Assembly (NCBI GenBank): GCA_019059635.1
Contig: JAGVRJ010000009.1
Coordinates: forward strand, 124,001 to 188,000
Source of the DNA: Proales similis
Lineage: Eukaryota > Rotifera > Eurotatoria > Ploima > Proalidae
Reading direction: 5' to 3'
DNA length: 64,000 nt
In this document: piece after piece, positions 12,318 through 23,473 of the stretch
Numbering within the stretch: position 1 is the first letter of the stretch
Layout of the letters: the number at the start of each line of letters is the position of its first letter
Notes under the pieces: model-generated
The model's input: only the letters and a program-made list of their open reading frames with translations
What the model was told of the DNA's origin: nothing
Databases searched by the model: none
Translations under genes and position numbers: made by a program

Positions 12318-13175
12318 TTAGTCAACTGTGTCCAGAGGGTCAGCCCAATCATGTGGCTCGCTATCTGAGTCGCTTTCGTCGTTTGATTCTTTAGTCTCGC
12401 GGTATCTTAAATAAAAAAATTTAATCGGTTAAATTCGAATGAAACGGGAAAGATGCGCTTACCTGAGATGAGAAAGATCTTCTTTATCTAAAAGGGAATA
12501 ATCGTATTTCACCGATTGTCCTTTAATCAGTCGTTCTGCTGCATGTTTGATTTGCGCTTCCTTTAGGATAAACTTGGAATAGAAGCCAGCAACAAGCAAA
12601 TGAGAAGCGAGCTATCGAACCTTAATTCGCTCCTCGTGTTCTTTCAGTATCTGGAAGCATTCGTCGACTGGAATCATTTTAGCTGCGTGTTTTGTTTTCA
12701 AAAAGTTTTCGCCGTTCATGATTTTCTCTCGAACTTTTTTCAGCTTTTCCATATCCACCAGTTTATCGCTTTTTTGAACGACTTTGCCAAAATAATTGCC
12801 CTTCGATTCATTTTCTTTTGCTTGGTGCCTTTGAGCACTGGGCCGTTCTACCCTAAGGCTTTCAAACTGATCTAAAATGTTGCTGAGTATCTCTTGTCCG
12901 TCCACAATCGCCTGCGAAGCGCTCTCAGCACTGGTTGCCTCCTTTTCTAGATTCGCCTGGCCCGATTCATGCCTCACTATTAGCTGCTCTAAGCTTTCTT
13001 TTTGTTTCTTTAACTTATCACCTTTGTCACTTAAAACCTGCAAAAGCTTTTTGTTGGAAAGCATTTGCTCAATTTTCGTCAAATTTTGCTTAAGCTCGGG
13101 CACACTCATTTTTTGGTAATCAGGCGTCAATGAACCTGGCTGATTGAGCTTTAAAAGATTACTAACCGAGTGCAT
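12318..13175 (-). CDS. POLR2M: Gdown1/POLR2M (GRINL1A family) RNA polymerase II regulator
   Basis: Three exons starting at 13175 and ending with TAA at 12318-12320 give 250 residues. The N-terminal block (SVPELKQNLTKIEQ ... VLSDKGDKLKK) corresponds to the vertebrate Gdown1 N-terminal helix and its LPDKGKK motif. The C-terminal block (AAKMIPVDECFQILKEH, then LRYRETKESNDESD) corresponds to the conserved C-terminal region ending in an RYRE plus acidic tail. From the family, Gdown1 binds RNA polymerase II, competes with TFIIF, inhibits initiation and makes transcription Mediator-dependent. It is shorter than the vertebrate protein of about 370 residues because the variable middle is reduced. It lies 200 bp downstream of the beta-PIX gene on the same strand. 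MED11, a Mediator subunit, is about 5 kb away. The resemblance at both ends makes the call fairly secure. Confidence 0.82.
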
Positions 13176-13375
13176 CTAAATAAAAGGATCTATAAAAAAA
13201 AGTAAAGAACAAGGAGCCGAAGTGTCGAGAGTCAACTCGACTCGGACTTATCGGAGCACGAGCAAGAAGAAAATTCAAAGTTTTTTTTATTTATTAGAAG
13301 AATAATTAGCTTCAAACGAGATGAAAAAATTCTATTGCAAACGCCAAATTTGATTGAGATGATTTGGCCAAAGAT

Positions 13376-16024
13376 TCAAATTGATGACTCATGTTCTATA
13401 TTGGGCAAGAGCAATTCACTTGCTTGGTTTCCATTTTTCATTTGCTTTCGAATAAAAGTGTCCAACTTGCGCCTTGATTGCTTCTCATGTTCAAGTTGCT
13501 TCTGCAAACTTGATACGATCTGCATGGTGTGAAAAACTAGATTCGGTAATCGGAAAGCATTCTTGAAAAGCGAAGCTCCCTACCAGCTTGTACTCCTTGT
13601 TCAGTTTTCTCGATTCACTCAGCTCGTTTGCCAATGAGTTTACATTTGATTCCAGACGCCTTAAATAAAGGAATTGAGTTCAACAGGCAAGTTATTAAGA
13701 AATTCGCAATCGGCCGTTGGCCATACATGTTCTCTTCAAGAAGTTTCGCCAAATACTTTTGAACATGCTTTCCATCTGCATTGCTGATTTCAGTGACGCG
13801 GGCTGTGCGTGCAAGTTCTTCACTGCCGTTCGTTTTCTCGACACTCGAGTTCGGCATTTCGCTATTTTTGGCTATTCCAGCCACTCGCTTTTTGGTGTCA
13901 CTTTTGACCGCGTTGAATGAATCAATGACATTTAATAACTTGAGGTCATCGTCTGCTCCATGATCTTGGCGAATGTTTAAGTCTTGAAGAATATTTTCAT
14001 CTGTAGCAGAGACCTACATTTGCCAACAGTGTACTTGGTTTTTTTGTACATGAAGCGTCGTAAAGTTGAATTCGGATCATGTTGATGCGAGTCGTGAGGA
14101 AGTTGAAACTGAGGAATAAGCGGAGTATGAGGCCTCAGGGAAAATAGGCGGGGCTTTTGTTTGTTGACACTTGGCGAACTCAAACTGGGCGACAAGGTCT
14201 TATTCGAGCGACTAATAGAATCGAAAGAGGACATTTTGCCGAGCTTGCTCGGAGACTTTTGCTGTTTGCTCGGAGTAGTTGGAAACTCGGGCTTTGATTT
14301 AAGTATAGCTCTCATCTGCTGATTTACTCGGTCCAGAGAACTGAGCCACATTTTATGATCAAATGAATTTGAGCATATGACCAGCAAGCGAGAATTCGGG
14401 CCGTGCGCCCCGAGAATTTCGAATGAGTACTTGCTCACAATGAACTTGTTTTCAGAGAGCTTGCCACCATAAAACGGGTTGATGATGTCTATTGAATGCA
14501 CACGAGCGAACTGAAGGAGCTTTGATGCATCCAAAAGCGGAATGCGACTTTCATGCACGAACTGGTTGGTACTGTCAGCCTTCTTGCTCAGTAACATGAG
14601 CTGATCGGGTAGCAAAAGCATTATTCGCTCGAACTGCTCGCATTTCTCATTCAGAATCGTAACTGGCGAAACAAAAATACACTCGTCTGAGTTCAGTTTA
14701 TCCTTCAGATTAAAGCAAGTTTAGTTGGCCCACTCACAGACTGTGACATGGAAAAGGACAAACGTCTGGTAAATTGCTGACTTGGCCCGCCTTGATGTCC
14801 AGCTCGTACTCCTTTCTCTTGCGTAGTTCGATTATGTCAGTCTACGGTTTTGTTGGATAATTTAAGAAATAAAAAAGCAAAATAAGGATGAGATGCCTTT
14901 TGCACCCACCAACAAATCAGAGTAGAAATCAATCGACCGCTGCACATCGCCTCGATCGATGTGATGATCCTCTGTGAATCTCTCTATCTCTTTGAGCATT
15001 TTGATAAAGTACTCGAGCTGCTTGAAAGGAGCTACAAGAAGCTTGGTTATGAACAAACTGATTTGACCATTTAGGCTATTGAGCGAAACCAAGGGAGAGC
15101 TTAGTTCTGCCTTGGAGAAAAGTTGGGTCAAGAGTTCTCTGAAACAAATTGCCAGAATAGATCGGCATTCATGCGATGGGAAAGAATCTCCTATTACGTT
15201 TCTTGATTGAGCCGTATGATGATTTCGGGGCTAACTCGCGAATAAAGCTCATAAATGCTTTTAAAGTTCGGCCCCAAGGCGATAAACAAATGTCCCACTC
15301 GTCCGTCTAGTTCGCTTTAATTTTCAGATGTTTCAGAAGACTAGAAGATGAGAGGTAAACTTGATAAGATCATACTTAGGAATAGACTGAAGGCGTTGGT
15401 TGACTTCTTGATGCAAAGTGATCATTTGATCGACACTCAAATTTATTTGCTCGTTAAGTCTTGGTCGAAATCTGAACGGACGCTTTTGATTAGAGTCGGC
15501 GAGCAAGTGATCGCTCAGGTCTTATTTACATGTCCGAACTGCTTTGAAGAGGAATGAGAAACTTTTTGACAAATCGGCACAGCTCTTCGACAAAGACTTG
15601 CTGATTGCGTTTCATTTCGTTTAAATGCTGCGTCGAGGGAGCAAATTCGAGAGGCATCGGCAGATGAGTTAGAGACCAATGCTACTAACCATAATTCGGC
15701 AAGTGCTCTCGTCAACGCTTCTCGTAGTTTGCTCTTGACCGCCGCTGTCAGAGTGGAGCAAGACAACATGGTTGCTTGGAAACCAGCCAGTTTTGCCATT
15801 CAAAGTTCCCTCGTACCAAGTCTCGTCCTCTGAACTTTGCGTCAGTGTAATGACGTCTTTTTCTTTCAAATTCAGCTTAATTCATTTGAATTAGATCAAA
15901 GACATTCGCTTTCTGCTGAGAGACAAATTAGAACCTCGTCGTTCATGCTGGCTTGATAATTGTACAACGCCACCGCTTTCTTGCCCTGAACACTGATTGC
16001 TTCATCACCTGCTTTATTTGACAT
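13376..16024 (-). CDS. ARHGEF7: Beta-PIX/Cool Rho guanine-nucleotide exchange factor
   Basis: Eleven exons give 684 residues: 16024-15935, 15875-15690, 15627-15530, 15471-15376, 15314-15198, 15138-14910, 14841-14764, 14702-14018, 13982-13727, 13659-13584 and 13519-13376. The SH3 domain (about 15-75) has ALYNYQASMNDE and WYEGTLNGKTGWFPSNHV, nearly the PIX signature. The RhoGEF/DH domain follows (about 95-300; RVGHLFIALGPNFKSIYELY and EDHHIDRGDVQRSIDFY), then a PH domain (ENKFIVSKYSFEILGAHGP, QMRAILKS). A disordered Ser-rich linker precedes a C-terminal coiled coil (LQKQLEHEKQSRRKLDTFIR) equivalent to the PIX trimerisation helix that also carries the GIT-binding region. PIX activates Rac1/Cdc42 and links PAK to GIT at focal adhesions and synapses. 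No N-terminal calponin-homology domain is seen, as in beta-PIX. The intron between exons 8 and 9 is modelled as only 35 nt and is the least certain junction. Confidence 0.9.
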
Positions 16025-16303
16025 TTCGCATCTATGTGATGGCTACCACTTTCTGATCGCTTCTACAAGCACATCTCGAGCGAGCACCTCTGTGTTTCAA
16101 CCAGACACGACTTGAATTTTGGACTGAAAAATCTGCTCGCTGTAAATTTTGTTCTGTCATTGGCTGTGCCTCGTGCGTGCAACGATTTTTTTCAAACTCG
16201 TGGAATAGGTAGAGTGACCTTCCTACTCAAGTTCGAATATTTTTTATTCGATTTTCATACTCAAACTGTAAAATCAATTTAGATCATATGAATCAATTTG
16301 AAT

Positions 16304-17547
16304 AATGGTTGTCCTCAGCGAACTAACAGACACTCTTTGGGGTAAGGAAAACTGAACACCATCGAAAAATTAGCTCCTGCGAATCTCATCTCATCGATTT
16401 TCTTCCAATAAAGGTATTGTTGTGAATGGCGACGACATTGTTGAGCAAACTAAACACGCGCGAGTCCTGAATATAACAATGGTGGCATTGGACACGTCGG
16501 AGCCAAGTAATTTGGATAAATCCTTCATTTAAACCAAAAGTATAAAAATTTTGCCAAGGTGGTGAGTTCGTTCCAGTGGTGGCTGAGCTGGCCAACTCGA
16601 AGAAGATCATATTGTGCACACTCAGCAAGAAGAATGTCTTACAGCAGCCAGTTCAGCTCTTGTTGAACGCGGGCGAGACTGTGAAATTCTCGCTGGGCTC
16701 AGAAAAAGGCAGCGTTCACATCAGCGGCTATTTCTTAAATGAAGATCAACCGATCGAAGGTTCCGAAGAAGACGATGGTACGCCCTATTTGATACTATTC
16801 TATTTGCTCTATTTAAACGAAATGAATCAATTTAATTGTGGCTCTTTAAAGAGGAAGATGCAAACGAATTTGAAGATCAAGTAGAAGAAGGAAGTGAAAT
16901 GGATTCGCTGGAGCTTGATGAAGATAGTGAGGAAGAAGATGATGAGGAGGACGAGGAAGAAGACGATGATCAGGAAGAGAGTGATGAAGAGGACGAAGAG
17001 GAGGATCCAGAAGGAGACGAAGACTATGAAGAAGATGAAAGCGACGAAGAAGAGGAAAGCGAAAATGAAGAAATTGAGATGCCCACTAAAAAGAGAAAAC
17101 TTGACCAAAAAAAACAAGAAGAAAAGGTTCCAACTCTGGTTCCAATTGTAAGCAACTCGAATAGTCTGTCTTATTAGCCGTATTTGACAACAAAATGAAT
17201 AGGAGCCACAAGTGAAAAAGTTAGCAGGCGGTCTGCTAGCTAAAGAAACCAAAGAAGGACGCGGGCCTCAGGCTACTAGAGGCAAATTCGCCCATGTCTA
17301 TTACGTCGGCCGCCTAAAGAATGGCAAAAAATTCGATTCTTGCATCAAGGGAAAGCCTTTCAAGTTCAAAATCGGCGCTGGACAAGTGATCAAGGGATGG
17401 GATTTGGGAGTGGATGGAATGCGTGTGGGTGGCAAGCGCACTCTCACTATTCCACCGCATCTGGCGTATGGAAAACGAGGCGCTGGCCGTGACATTCCAC
17501 CCAACAGCACTCTCGAGTTTGACATCGAACTGGTTGCCGTCAATTAA
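16304..17547 (+). CDS. Nucleoplasmin-like FK506-binding protein (FKBP39/46 type)
   Basis: Five exons from ATG 16304 give about 330 residues. The first 110 residues form a nucleoplasmin-like core (LWGIVVNGDD, ITMVALD, IILCTLSKKNVLQQPVQL, SVHISGYFLNED). A strongly acidic Glu/Asp tract of about 80 residues follows, then a basic nuclear signal (KKRKLDQKK). The C-terminal 105 residues are a full FKBP domain with FDSCIKGKPFKFKIGAGQVI, KGWDLGVDGMRVGGKR, LAYGKRGAGRDIPPNSTL and LEFDIELV; the Tyr, Asp, Val-Ile, Trp and Tyr pocket residues are kept. Such proteins are nuclear prolyl isomerases and histone chaperones in insects and fungi. The fusion is a useful taxonomic hint towards arthropods. MED11 starts 342 bp downstream on the same strand. 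Antisense long frames here only mirror the acidic repeat. Confidence 0.9.
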
Positions 17548-17889
17548 AGCAATAATTACACATCTTTTATTTCTTGTTGATTTTACTTTATTATTATTGT
17601 TTTCACCTTTCTGTTGAACAACCATGTTGTTTAAGCTGAATAACCATAAAGAAGCTATATTTAAAATTCGAAAAATATTTGCAAGATTTTTTCATCGATT
17701 CACCGAGCTCATCTAAAGCGACCTTATGAATCTGAGCTGAAATACTGAGTTCATGGTTGCAAGCTAAATGGATGCAAAACTTGTTTATCATAAAATTTCT
17801 TAAACTTGTGTGTCTGTGATGTAGGGGAAGTGGGCTTACATTTGCACTTATTTGAAGTGAATTGATTTAGAAAAGAGATTGTGGAGACA
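17548..17889. other. Intergenic between FKBP and MED11
   Basis: 342 bp holding the FKBP 3' UTR and the MED11 promoter. No further gene is seen. A T-rich tract at 17560-17610 follows the FKBP stop. Confidence 0.4.
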
Positions 17890-18429
17890 ATGAATGCGGC
17901 CAATCCTCCAACTCCGAGTGCACCAGTGCCGAGTAACATGATGGGCGCCAGTGCGCTTCATCCTCTCATTCAACAGCAGAACCATCAGCAGCAAGTTATC
18001 CGAGAAGAGAGTTTCATGAAACTCAAGAGATTGGATGAAATAAACACCTCGATAAGCAGAATGCTGCAGACATTGGTCCATTATTTCGACGAGATTACAA
18101 AAGAAAAGCAGGCGGCCAACAAACTCAAACAGAACAAAGGCATATTCGAAGAAGGGCTAAAGTATTTGAAAAAGATAGAGATCGATTTGCTGGGCGAAAT
18201 CGGACAGCTCAACATCGCATCTACTGGCCACCCGCATGAAGGATCCATTTACGGCGCTCGCAAAGATTATGAGCTAAGCAAAATGCAGCTTCACTTGGTT
18301 TCTTCTCAGCTGAACAGCCTTCGTGAACGCTTAAGTGAAGAGGTTGAGGCAGTGGTTGAGAAGCCGGCTCAAAATGGCGAGCTTGACTCTTCTCTTGGTC
18401 AAATAAAGAGTGAAACTGCTGAACAATAA
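17890..18429 (+). CDS. MED11: Mediator complex subunit 11
   Basis: Single exon, 179 residues. ATG 17890 is chosen because an in-frame stop lies a short way upstream, and the longer reading from 17881 needs a GTG start. The core (LDEINTSISRMLQTLVHYFDE, then STGHPHEGSIYGARKD and MQLHLVSSQL) matches MED11, whose human form has ATGQPHEGSSYSSRKD at the same place. MED11 pairs with MED22 in the Mediator head module and helps recruit TFIIH/RNA polymerase II. Compared with the roughly 117-residue human protein it has an N-terminal Pro/Gln-rich extension of about 35 residues and an acidic C-terminal tail. AATAAA at about 18448 is the likely poly(A) signal. Confidence 0.9.
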   Translation: MNAANPPTPSAPVPSNMMGASALHPLIQQQNHQQQVIREESFMKLKRLDEINTSISRMLQTLVHYFDEITKEKQAANKLKQNKGIFEEGLKYLKKIEIDLLGEIGQLNIASTGHPHEGSIYGARKDYELSKMQLHLVSSQLNSLRERLSEEVEAVVEKPAQNGELDSSLGQIKSETAEQ

Positions 18430-19920
18430 AAAAATATTTGTAAAAATGAAATAAAGACCGAACGGAGCTAATCTTTTAGCATACTGAGTCTTGTGTTTTT
18501 TTTTCCACAATTCTTATCTCGAGCAAAACGATCACCATATGCTTCAATTTCATCTTTTTCTTTATTTTTTGAATTTGCTTTTCTGAATTGAATAAATTAG
18601 CTCTCGTCTCATCGAGTTTCAATTTCACCGAATAGCGCATCTGATTCTTTTCTTCCTACTCAGCAAATGGTCTTTTAGCAAAATGCCACAACCAATTTAG
18701 TGTTTTAGTGAGTGTTTCACTCCCTCTCATTTAAGAAGAATAGATCCCCAACGTGCCGTTTAGAGAGGCAACACTCAGATGAGAGATAGCATGCAGTTTT
18801 GAAGGCTTAGTCCAAAAGTTAGCTCAGAGCCAGAGAAATGTTCAACATAATTTCAAAGCTTTTTCGAACGTTTCGATTTTACAGTTTACCCAAATTGATG
18901 ATTTAATTTATTCATCCAAGCAAAGTGAGCGAAGAGTGAATGTGATCGCTTATTACCGTCAGTATAAAAGTAGTTCAGCTGCTGGCATATTGCCACGTTT
19001 TATAAACAAAATTTTATCAAATGAGTGTCTTGGTCGTTCTTCGGCAAGCATGCGAGCTCATTAACTCGTTTTGATAAGTTCGCGATAGAATTAATTTTCA
19101 CTTCACGTTTTCACAAACACGGCGACGTGAAGCCAATTTGCCGATAAGAGCTCTAGGAGATAAGGCAACTGAGTTATTCACACGCTCGATTTCATATGAA
19201 AAGCTGCCGTTTGGCCGGCTTCCTTTTCCCCAAGATTAAAGCCTACGCAGACACAAGAGCGTCCAAATTTACAAGCAAATAGGCTACATATGTCGAAGTC
19301 GGGCAATTAAAACAAGAACCGAGCGAAACTGATATGCGCCTTTATTTGAAGTTTCCTTGCCAGACGACTTGAATTATTTTTTTTTGCTTCTGTGTGTTTG
19401 AGCCGAGCGTTGATTAATTTTAGATTAACAAAACTAGACAATTAAGTCTTGGTTCTAATTGGTCGCCCTGTTGGTTCGTTTGAAAGCAGGGTTGTGTGGA
19501 TTTGAGTTGATTGAGCTTTAAACAATAGACAAAGGTCAGAGAGAAGGAGTGGATGGAGTAGCAACAAAGAGAGAGAGAAAGGGACTAAAAGGGACCGGTA
19601 ATATTTTTGAATATTTCAGCTCCGAAACTAGCCCTGCGTTCACGGGTGAGTCTAAATTATTTCTAGAATCATAATTCCCTCACTCTGGCAAGAAACTGAA
19701 TTATTTGAAAAAAAAATATATAACTGCATTATCGTTATTTACGTTGGTTGGACGCATACCGTTCATTAACATAATTCAGATTGATAAGTTAAAAGGCGAC
19801 GAAGTGGTTGCGCCGGTGATATCCCGCGCCTAGGCCAGGGTATATTTGCTAATGCATAAATTGACTTATAGTCGCTTTTAGATCGTTTTCAATCTGAGAA
19901 ATGTTCGTGTGAGCCAGAGA
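18430..19920. other. Intergenic, 5' region of galactosyltransferase
   Basis: 1.5 kb without a supportable gene. It contains a TATAAAAG box at about 18963-18970, short GA-rich tracts near 19565-19580, and a GC-rich segment at 19805-19840 that could fold in the 5' leader of the downstream gene. Whether the TATA box serves that gene is unknown. Confidence 0.4.
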
Positions 19921-21311
19921 ATGCGGTTTGTTCGTAAAAAAGAGAATTTGTTTCGTCTTCTGGGCTTCGCCTGTGTTGTTCTGCTCACGATAAGCTTCAC
20001 AACGCTGGTCAAACACAAGTCCCGTTCGACCCATTTTTATTCAGTACCGGAGAGCATTGATCAAGAGAAGCCAATGGTGGTAGTCAGAATGGACATTGAT
20101 TCCCAGCCTGATAATCCAGACGCCTGTGAATCTGAATACACGCTGGCCGATCTCAACCAAACAAACACAACAGGTCAGTGTGAGAACGATTTCCCACTAC
20201 CAGCACTAATCGATTTAAAAACGAAAATTCGAATTAGATTACTTGTACCAAATTGATAAAAAGGAGTACTCCCTGTTTGAAATCGAGACGACTCTAACAA
20301 ACTTGTCTGTTCAAATCGGTGGCAGATGGGCACCGGACGATTGCGAGCCCCAGTTCAAGATCGCGTTTATTGTGCCTTACAGGGATCGTCTCGCCAATCT
20401 CAAAACGTTTCTTATTAATATGCATCCGTTCTTCATTCGTCAACGCATAGAATACGGCATCTACCTCATAGAGCCGCTGCCACATCTCAAATTCAACCGG
20501 GGCCTTCTCATGAACGCCGGCTTTCAGTTAGCCTTAAACGATTCAAACAATCATTGGGATTGTTTTTTCTTCCACGACGTCGACATGATTCCCGAAGACT
20601 TGAGAAACATTTACCAGTGCGATAAAGAGATGCCGGTGCATTACGCGGTGGCCGTCAGCAAGTTTGGTTACAAGTAACGTCCGCTTTTTCCACTTTTCAA
20701 TCAAACCTCGCAGCTTACAAATGCTTGAATTTCAGAACCACAGGATATTTTGCGATTTATTACGGCGGCATAAACGCTTTTACTCGCGAACAGTATGAAA
20801 AAATCAACGGTTTTTCCAATTCATTTTTCGGTTGGGGAGCTGAAGGTAATTGACCTAAATCGAACTTCAAACTGCAATCACTAACAAATCTAACAATGTT
20901 TGTACCGGAAAACTTGAAGACGACGACTTGAGATCGAGGTGGGCATGCACCTTTAAACACACTCTAATTAGCTTGATTTACAATTCTTCTGTTTGGTGTA
21001 AACTAGGACCCTAAAAGTCTATCCAAAGTACAAGCGAATACCGGCGCATATAGGTCGCTATTTTATGGCCGGCCACAAAGCACAAAAGGTCAACAAAGAC
21101 AGGTAAATGAGTCTCATACTGCGGTCAAGTTAAGAGTTGCACTTAAATACGTTTTCTAAGACATAAGCAACTAAAGCAAAGTCGTAAAAACCTCAAATCA
21201 AAGGAGCACAAAGAAGGCTTGCAAACAGTCAGCTACACTGTGAAGAAGATCGAAAAGAGTGTTTTGTACACGCACTACACAATCGATCATCCGAGTACGA
21301 CTCCTGAATGA
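19921..21311 (+). CDS. Beta-1,4-galactosyltransferase family (GT7), Golgi type II
   Basis: Six to seven exons. ATG 19921 is used because the longer reading starts at GTG. A basic N-terminus, one membrane anchor (about 13-31, LLGFACVVLLTISFTTLV) and a stem region give Golgi type II topology. The catalytic domain carries the family blocks: FIVPYRDR, FNRGLLMNAGF, FFHDVDMIPED (DVD metal motif), VAVSKFGYK, YYGGINAFTREQYEKINGF, GWGAEDDDLRSR, then IGRYFMAGHK with the His-containing Mn site. These enzymes transfer Gal (or GalNAc) from UDP-sugar to terminal GlcNAc. The residue two before GG, which decides donor choice, is Tyr as in vertebrate galactosyltransferases rather than Ile/Leu of insect GalNAc-transferases. 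The usual WGGEDDD is WGAEDDD. The 3' end converges on the LRR gene. Confidence 0.9.
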
Positions 21312-21520
21312 ATACACTCAATGATGATCGCATAATCTTCTTTATTTCATTTTTAATTTTAATCCTCTTAAAACCGTCTCAAATCAACCGTTTCTATTAT
21401 AATTATTATTTAAAGGCTTCCACCAAGCCGATTTGATAGAAAAGCTTTAATAAAAGGAAGTGACAAAACAGCAAGACTTGATGCGCTGAAAGAGTTGTCA
21501 AATCGACTTTTGCGAATGCT

Positions 21521-22969
21521 TTAGTCGCATTCAAATTGAACTTGCTGATCGCACGTTATATTTTCAATGTCCTTTTCGTCGCAGATGTCGCTCAACGAAC
21601 CGCAGTCGCCAGCTAGCAATATTTTGTTTTCCTTGGCAAACTCACGCAAGCCGCAGTCACAAACTTGATCCGTGCTGGTCGTGTTGAGGGCATCTTTTAC
21701 AATCTTTAGAGTGACTTGAGGGCTTATAATTGAATTCAGTTGCTTGAGTACGCATTTTGGCAAGTTTTTGAGTGAGAATGCAGTCAGGTCTAAGCTTCCG
21801 ATTTCGCTTGTGCCGGAATATTGTGAACAGAAGCTTTTGTTTCCAAACACTTCTATTTGATTAGCCACCAAATTGACCATGAGCGAGTTAAAGGGCGTTC
21901 CTTTTCGGCTAAAAGAATAATTATCAATTTCTGTGAGCTCTCCATTTTGATTAGATAAATCCAGTATTTGCAAATTGAACGAGGTCTCGATTTTGGGCAC
22001 CTGTGACAAGTAATTGTTGTTGAGAAGAAGGACAAGAAGACCGCGCTGTGCTCTAAAGGCGTTCGGCGAAATGACTTTGAGCTCATTCTCCGACAAGTAT
22101 AAATGAGTCAATCGTCTCAAGTTTAAAAATGCTGAATCATCAAGTTCACGGATCTTGTTCTTGGACAAGTCGAGTATCTCTAGCTGTCGAAATTTTGGAA
22201 ATTTGCTTAGGCGTTGGAAGTTGTTCGATTGCAGTCTGAGTTCCTTTAGCGTATCCTTTAGGGTTGATACCGCATTCAGAGTCTCTTCCATGTCGGTCAG
22301 CATGTTCTCACTCAGGTCGACTGAGGAAAGCGATTTGCTAAACTTGAACAGATTCTCCTGCACAGTGGTCAGCTGGTTGGCCGCCAGACTCAGTGAAGTG
22401 AGATTCTCAAACAAATTGATCCAGTCTTGCTTGAAATCGACCAGCTCATAGCCCATGAGTTTCAGCACTCTTAAGCTTGAGATCTTGCGCAGCTCTGCGA
22501 AAAACGAGTCGATGTAGTCGCTCATGAAATTGATCTGCCAGATGCCCAGCTCTCGCAGTGATTCGTTCAACCATTGAAAAGAGTTTGGTTCGATGAATTC
22601 GAAATCCTCTTCGATTATTCGAAGCAGATCAAGCGATCTTACGCCGCGAAAAGCATTTAGGGTCAAATTTTTCAACTTGTTCTCGCCTATTACAAGACTC
22701 TTGATGTTCAGTCCTGTGAACACGTCATCCGGTATTGTCTCGAACGCGTACTTCTTGATCAGTAAAGTGTTTATGTTCGTAATGTTTGAGTCCGTTGAGC
22801 GATTCGGAAAATTGGCCGGCTGATTGTATGGGGCGTTTGAGATGCACAGAATGTCATACCGCTCTCCGAACGCTTGAATGCAACGACAGCCTTCGAATAA
22901 GCAATCCGACTGGCCCAGGCTGAACAAGGGCGTCAGAAGCATGAGGAAAAAAATTGGTTTATGCTGCAT
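21521..22969 (-). CDS. Secreted leucine-rich repeat protein
   Basis: Single uninterrupted exon of 482 residues. A signal peptide (residues 1-19, FFLMLLTPLFSLG) is followed by a Cys-containing N-terminal cap (CLFEGCRCIQAFGERYDILC) and about a dozen 23-26-residue leucine-rich repeats, for example LEILDLSKNKIRELDDSAF and LTHLYLSENELKVISPNAF. A C-terminal cysteine cap (VCDCGLREF ... CGSLSDICDEK ... CDQQVQFECD) closes the solenoid. No membrane segment or GPI tail follows, so secretion is expected. Several N-glycosylation sequons are present. I cannot name an orthologue; extracellular LRR proteins of this type act in adhesion, matrix or immunity. A TATAAATA box lies 37 bp before the start codon, implying a very short 5' UTR. 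Its 3' end faces the galactosyltransferase gene. Confidence 0.88.
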   Translation of the reverse strand: MQHKPIFFLMLLTPLFSLGQSDCLFEGCRCIQAFGERYDILCISNAPYNQPANFPNRSTDSNITNINTLLIKKYAFETIPDDVFTGLNIKSLVIGENKLKNLTLNAFRGVRSLDLLRIIEEDFEFIEPNSFQWLNESLRELGIWQINFMSDYIDSFFAELRKISSLRVLKLMGYELVDFKQDWINLFENLTSLSLAANQLTTVQENLFKFSKSLSSVDLSENMLTDMEETLNAVSTLKDTLKELRLQSNNFQRLSKFPKFRQLEILDLSKNKIRELDDSAFLNLRRLTHLYLSENELKVISPNAFRAQRGLLVLLLNNNYLSQVPKIETSFNLQILDLSNQNGELTEIDNYSFSRKGTPFNSLMVNLVANQIEVFGNKSFCSQYSGTSEIGSLDLTAFSLKNLPKCVLKQLNSIISPQVTLKIVKDALNTTSTDQVCDCGLREFAKENKILLAGDCGSLSDICDEKDIENITCDQQVQFECD

Positions 22970-23473
22970 GTTTGAGCGAATTGTGAATGCCCGCCAGACC
23001 GCGCCTATTTATAACAAATCAGAAAGCACATGTTCACATGCAGAGGTCGAATTCAGTGCGTGATAGCATTGAACCATGAAAGTTGGACGTAAGTGCCAGA
23101 CAGGAAGGAAAGTGAGTGGGCGAGGAAAAAGGAAAACAAATATAATTTATTGCGCTTTCACGCTTGAGCACTCTACTTGGCGGTCATTTGAGATGGGTTA
23201 TTCGAAAGCCTGAAGGTCAAAAGTGTTAAGGTTTATGCTTGACACTTTATTGAACACATTTGGCTCATTAATATTAAGCACATGGGCGCGAAAAGACGCC
23301 TCTGACGCCAGATGATCATACAAAATAAAGGCGCTCGCCTTAATTGACCAACAGAATGAACAAAGTCGAATTGAGAGTTAAGATAAATAGATAGAAAGAT
23401 ATATAGAGAGAGATTGAACTGACGGACACTGTAAGCATTGTATACAAATAACAATCAGACAAATTGAACTTGA
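22970..23473. other. Intergenic between LRR and Ig genes
   Basis: Contains the LRR promoter at one end and, near 23248, a minus-strand AATAAA that would terminate the Ig-gene transcript. No further gene is seen. Confidence 0.4.
23006..23013 (-). promoter_or_regulatory. TATA box of the LRR gene
   Basis: TATAAATA on the minus strand, 37 bp upstream of the LRR start codon. With the usual spacing of about 30 bp, transcription would start about ten bases before the ATG. Confidence 0.55.

Noticed and set aside
16827-17252. 141-residue Phe/Leu/Ile-rich minus-strand frame that looks like a membrane protein
   Set aside because: It is the antisense of the FKBP Glu/Asp tract, which always reads as hydrophobic residues.
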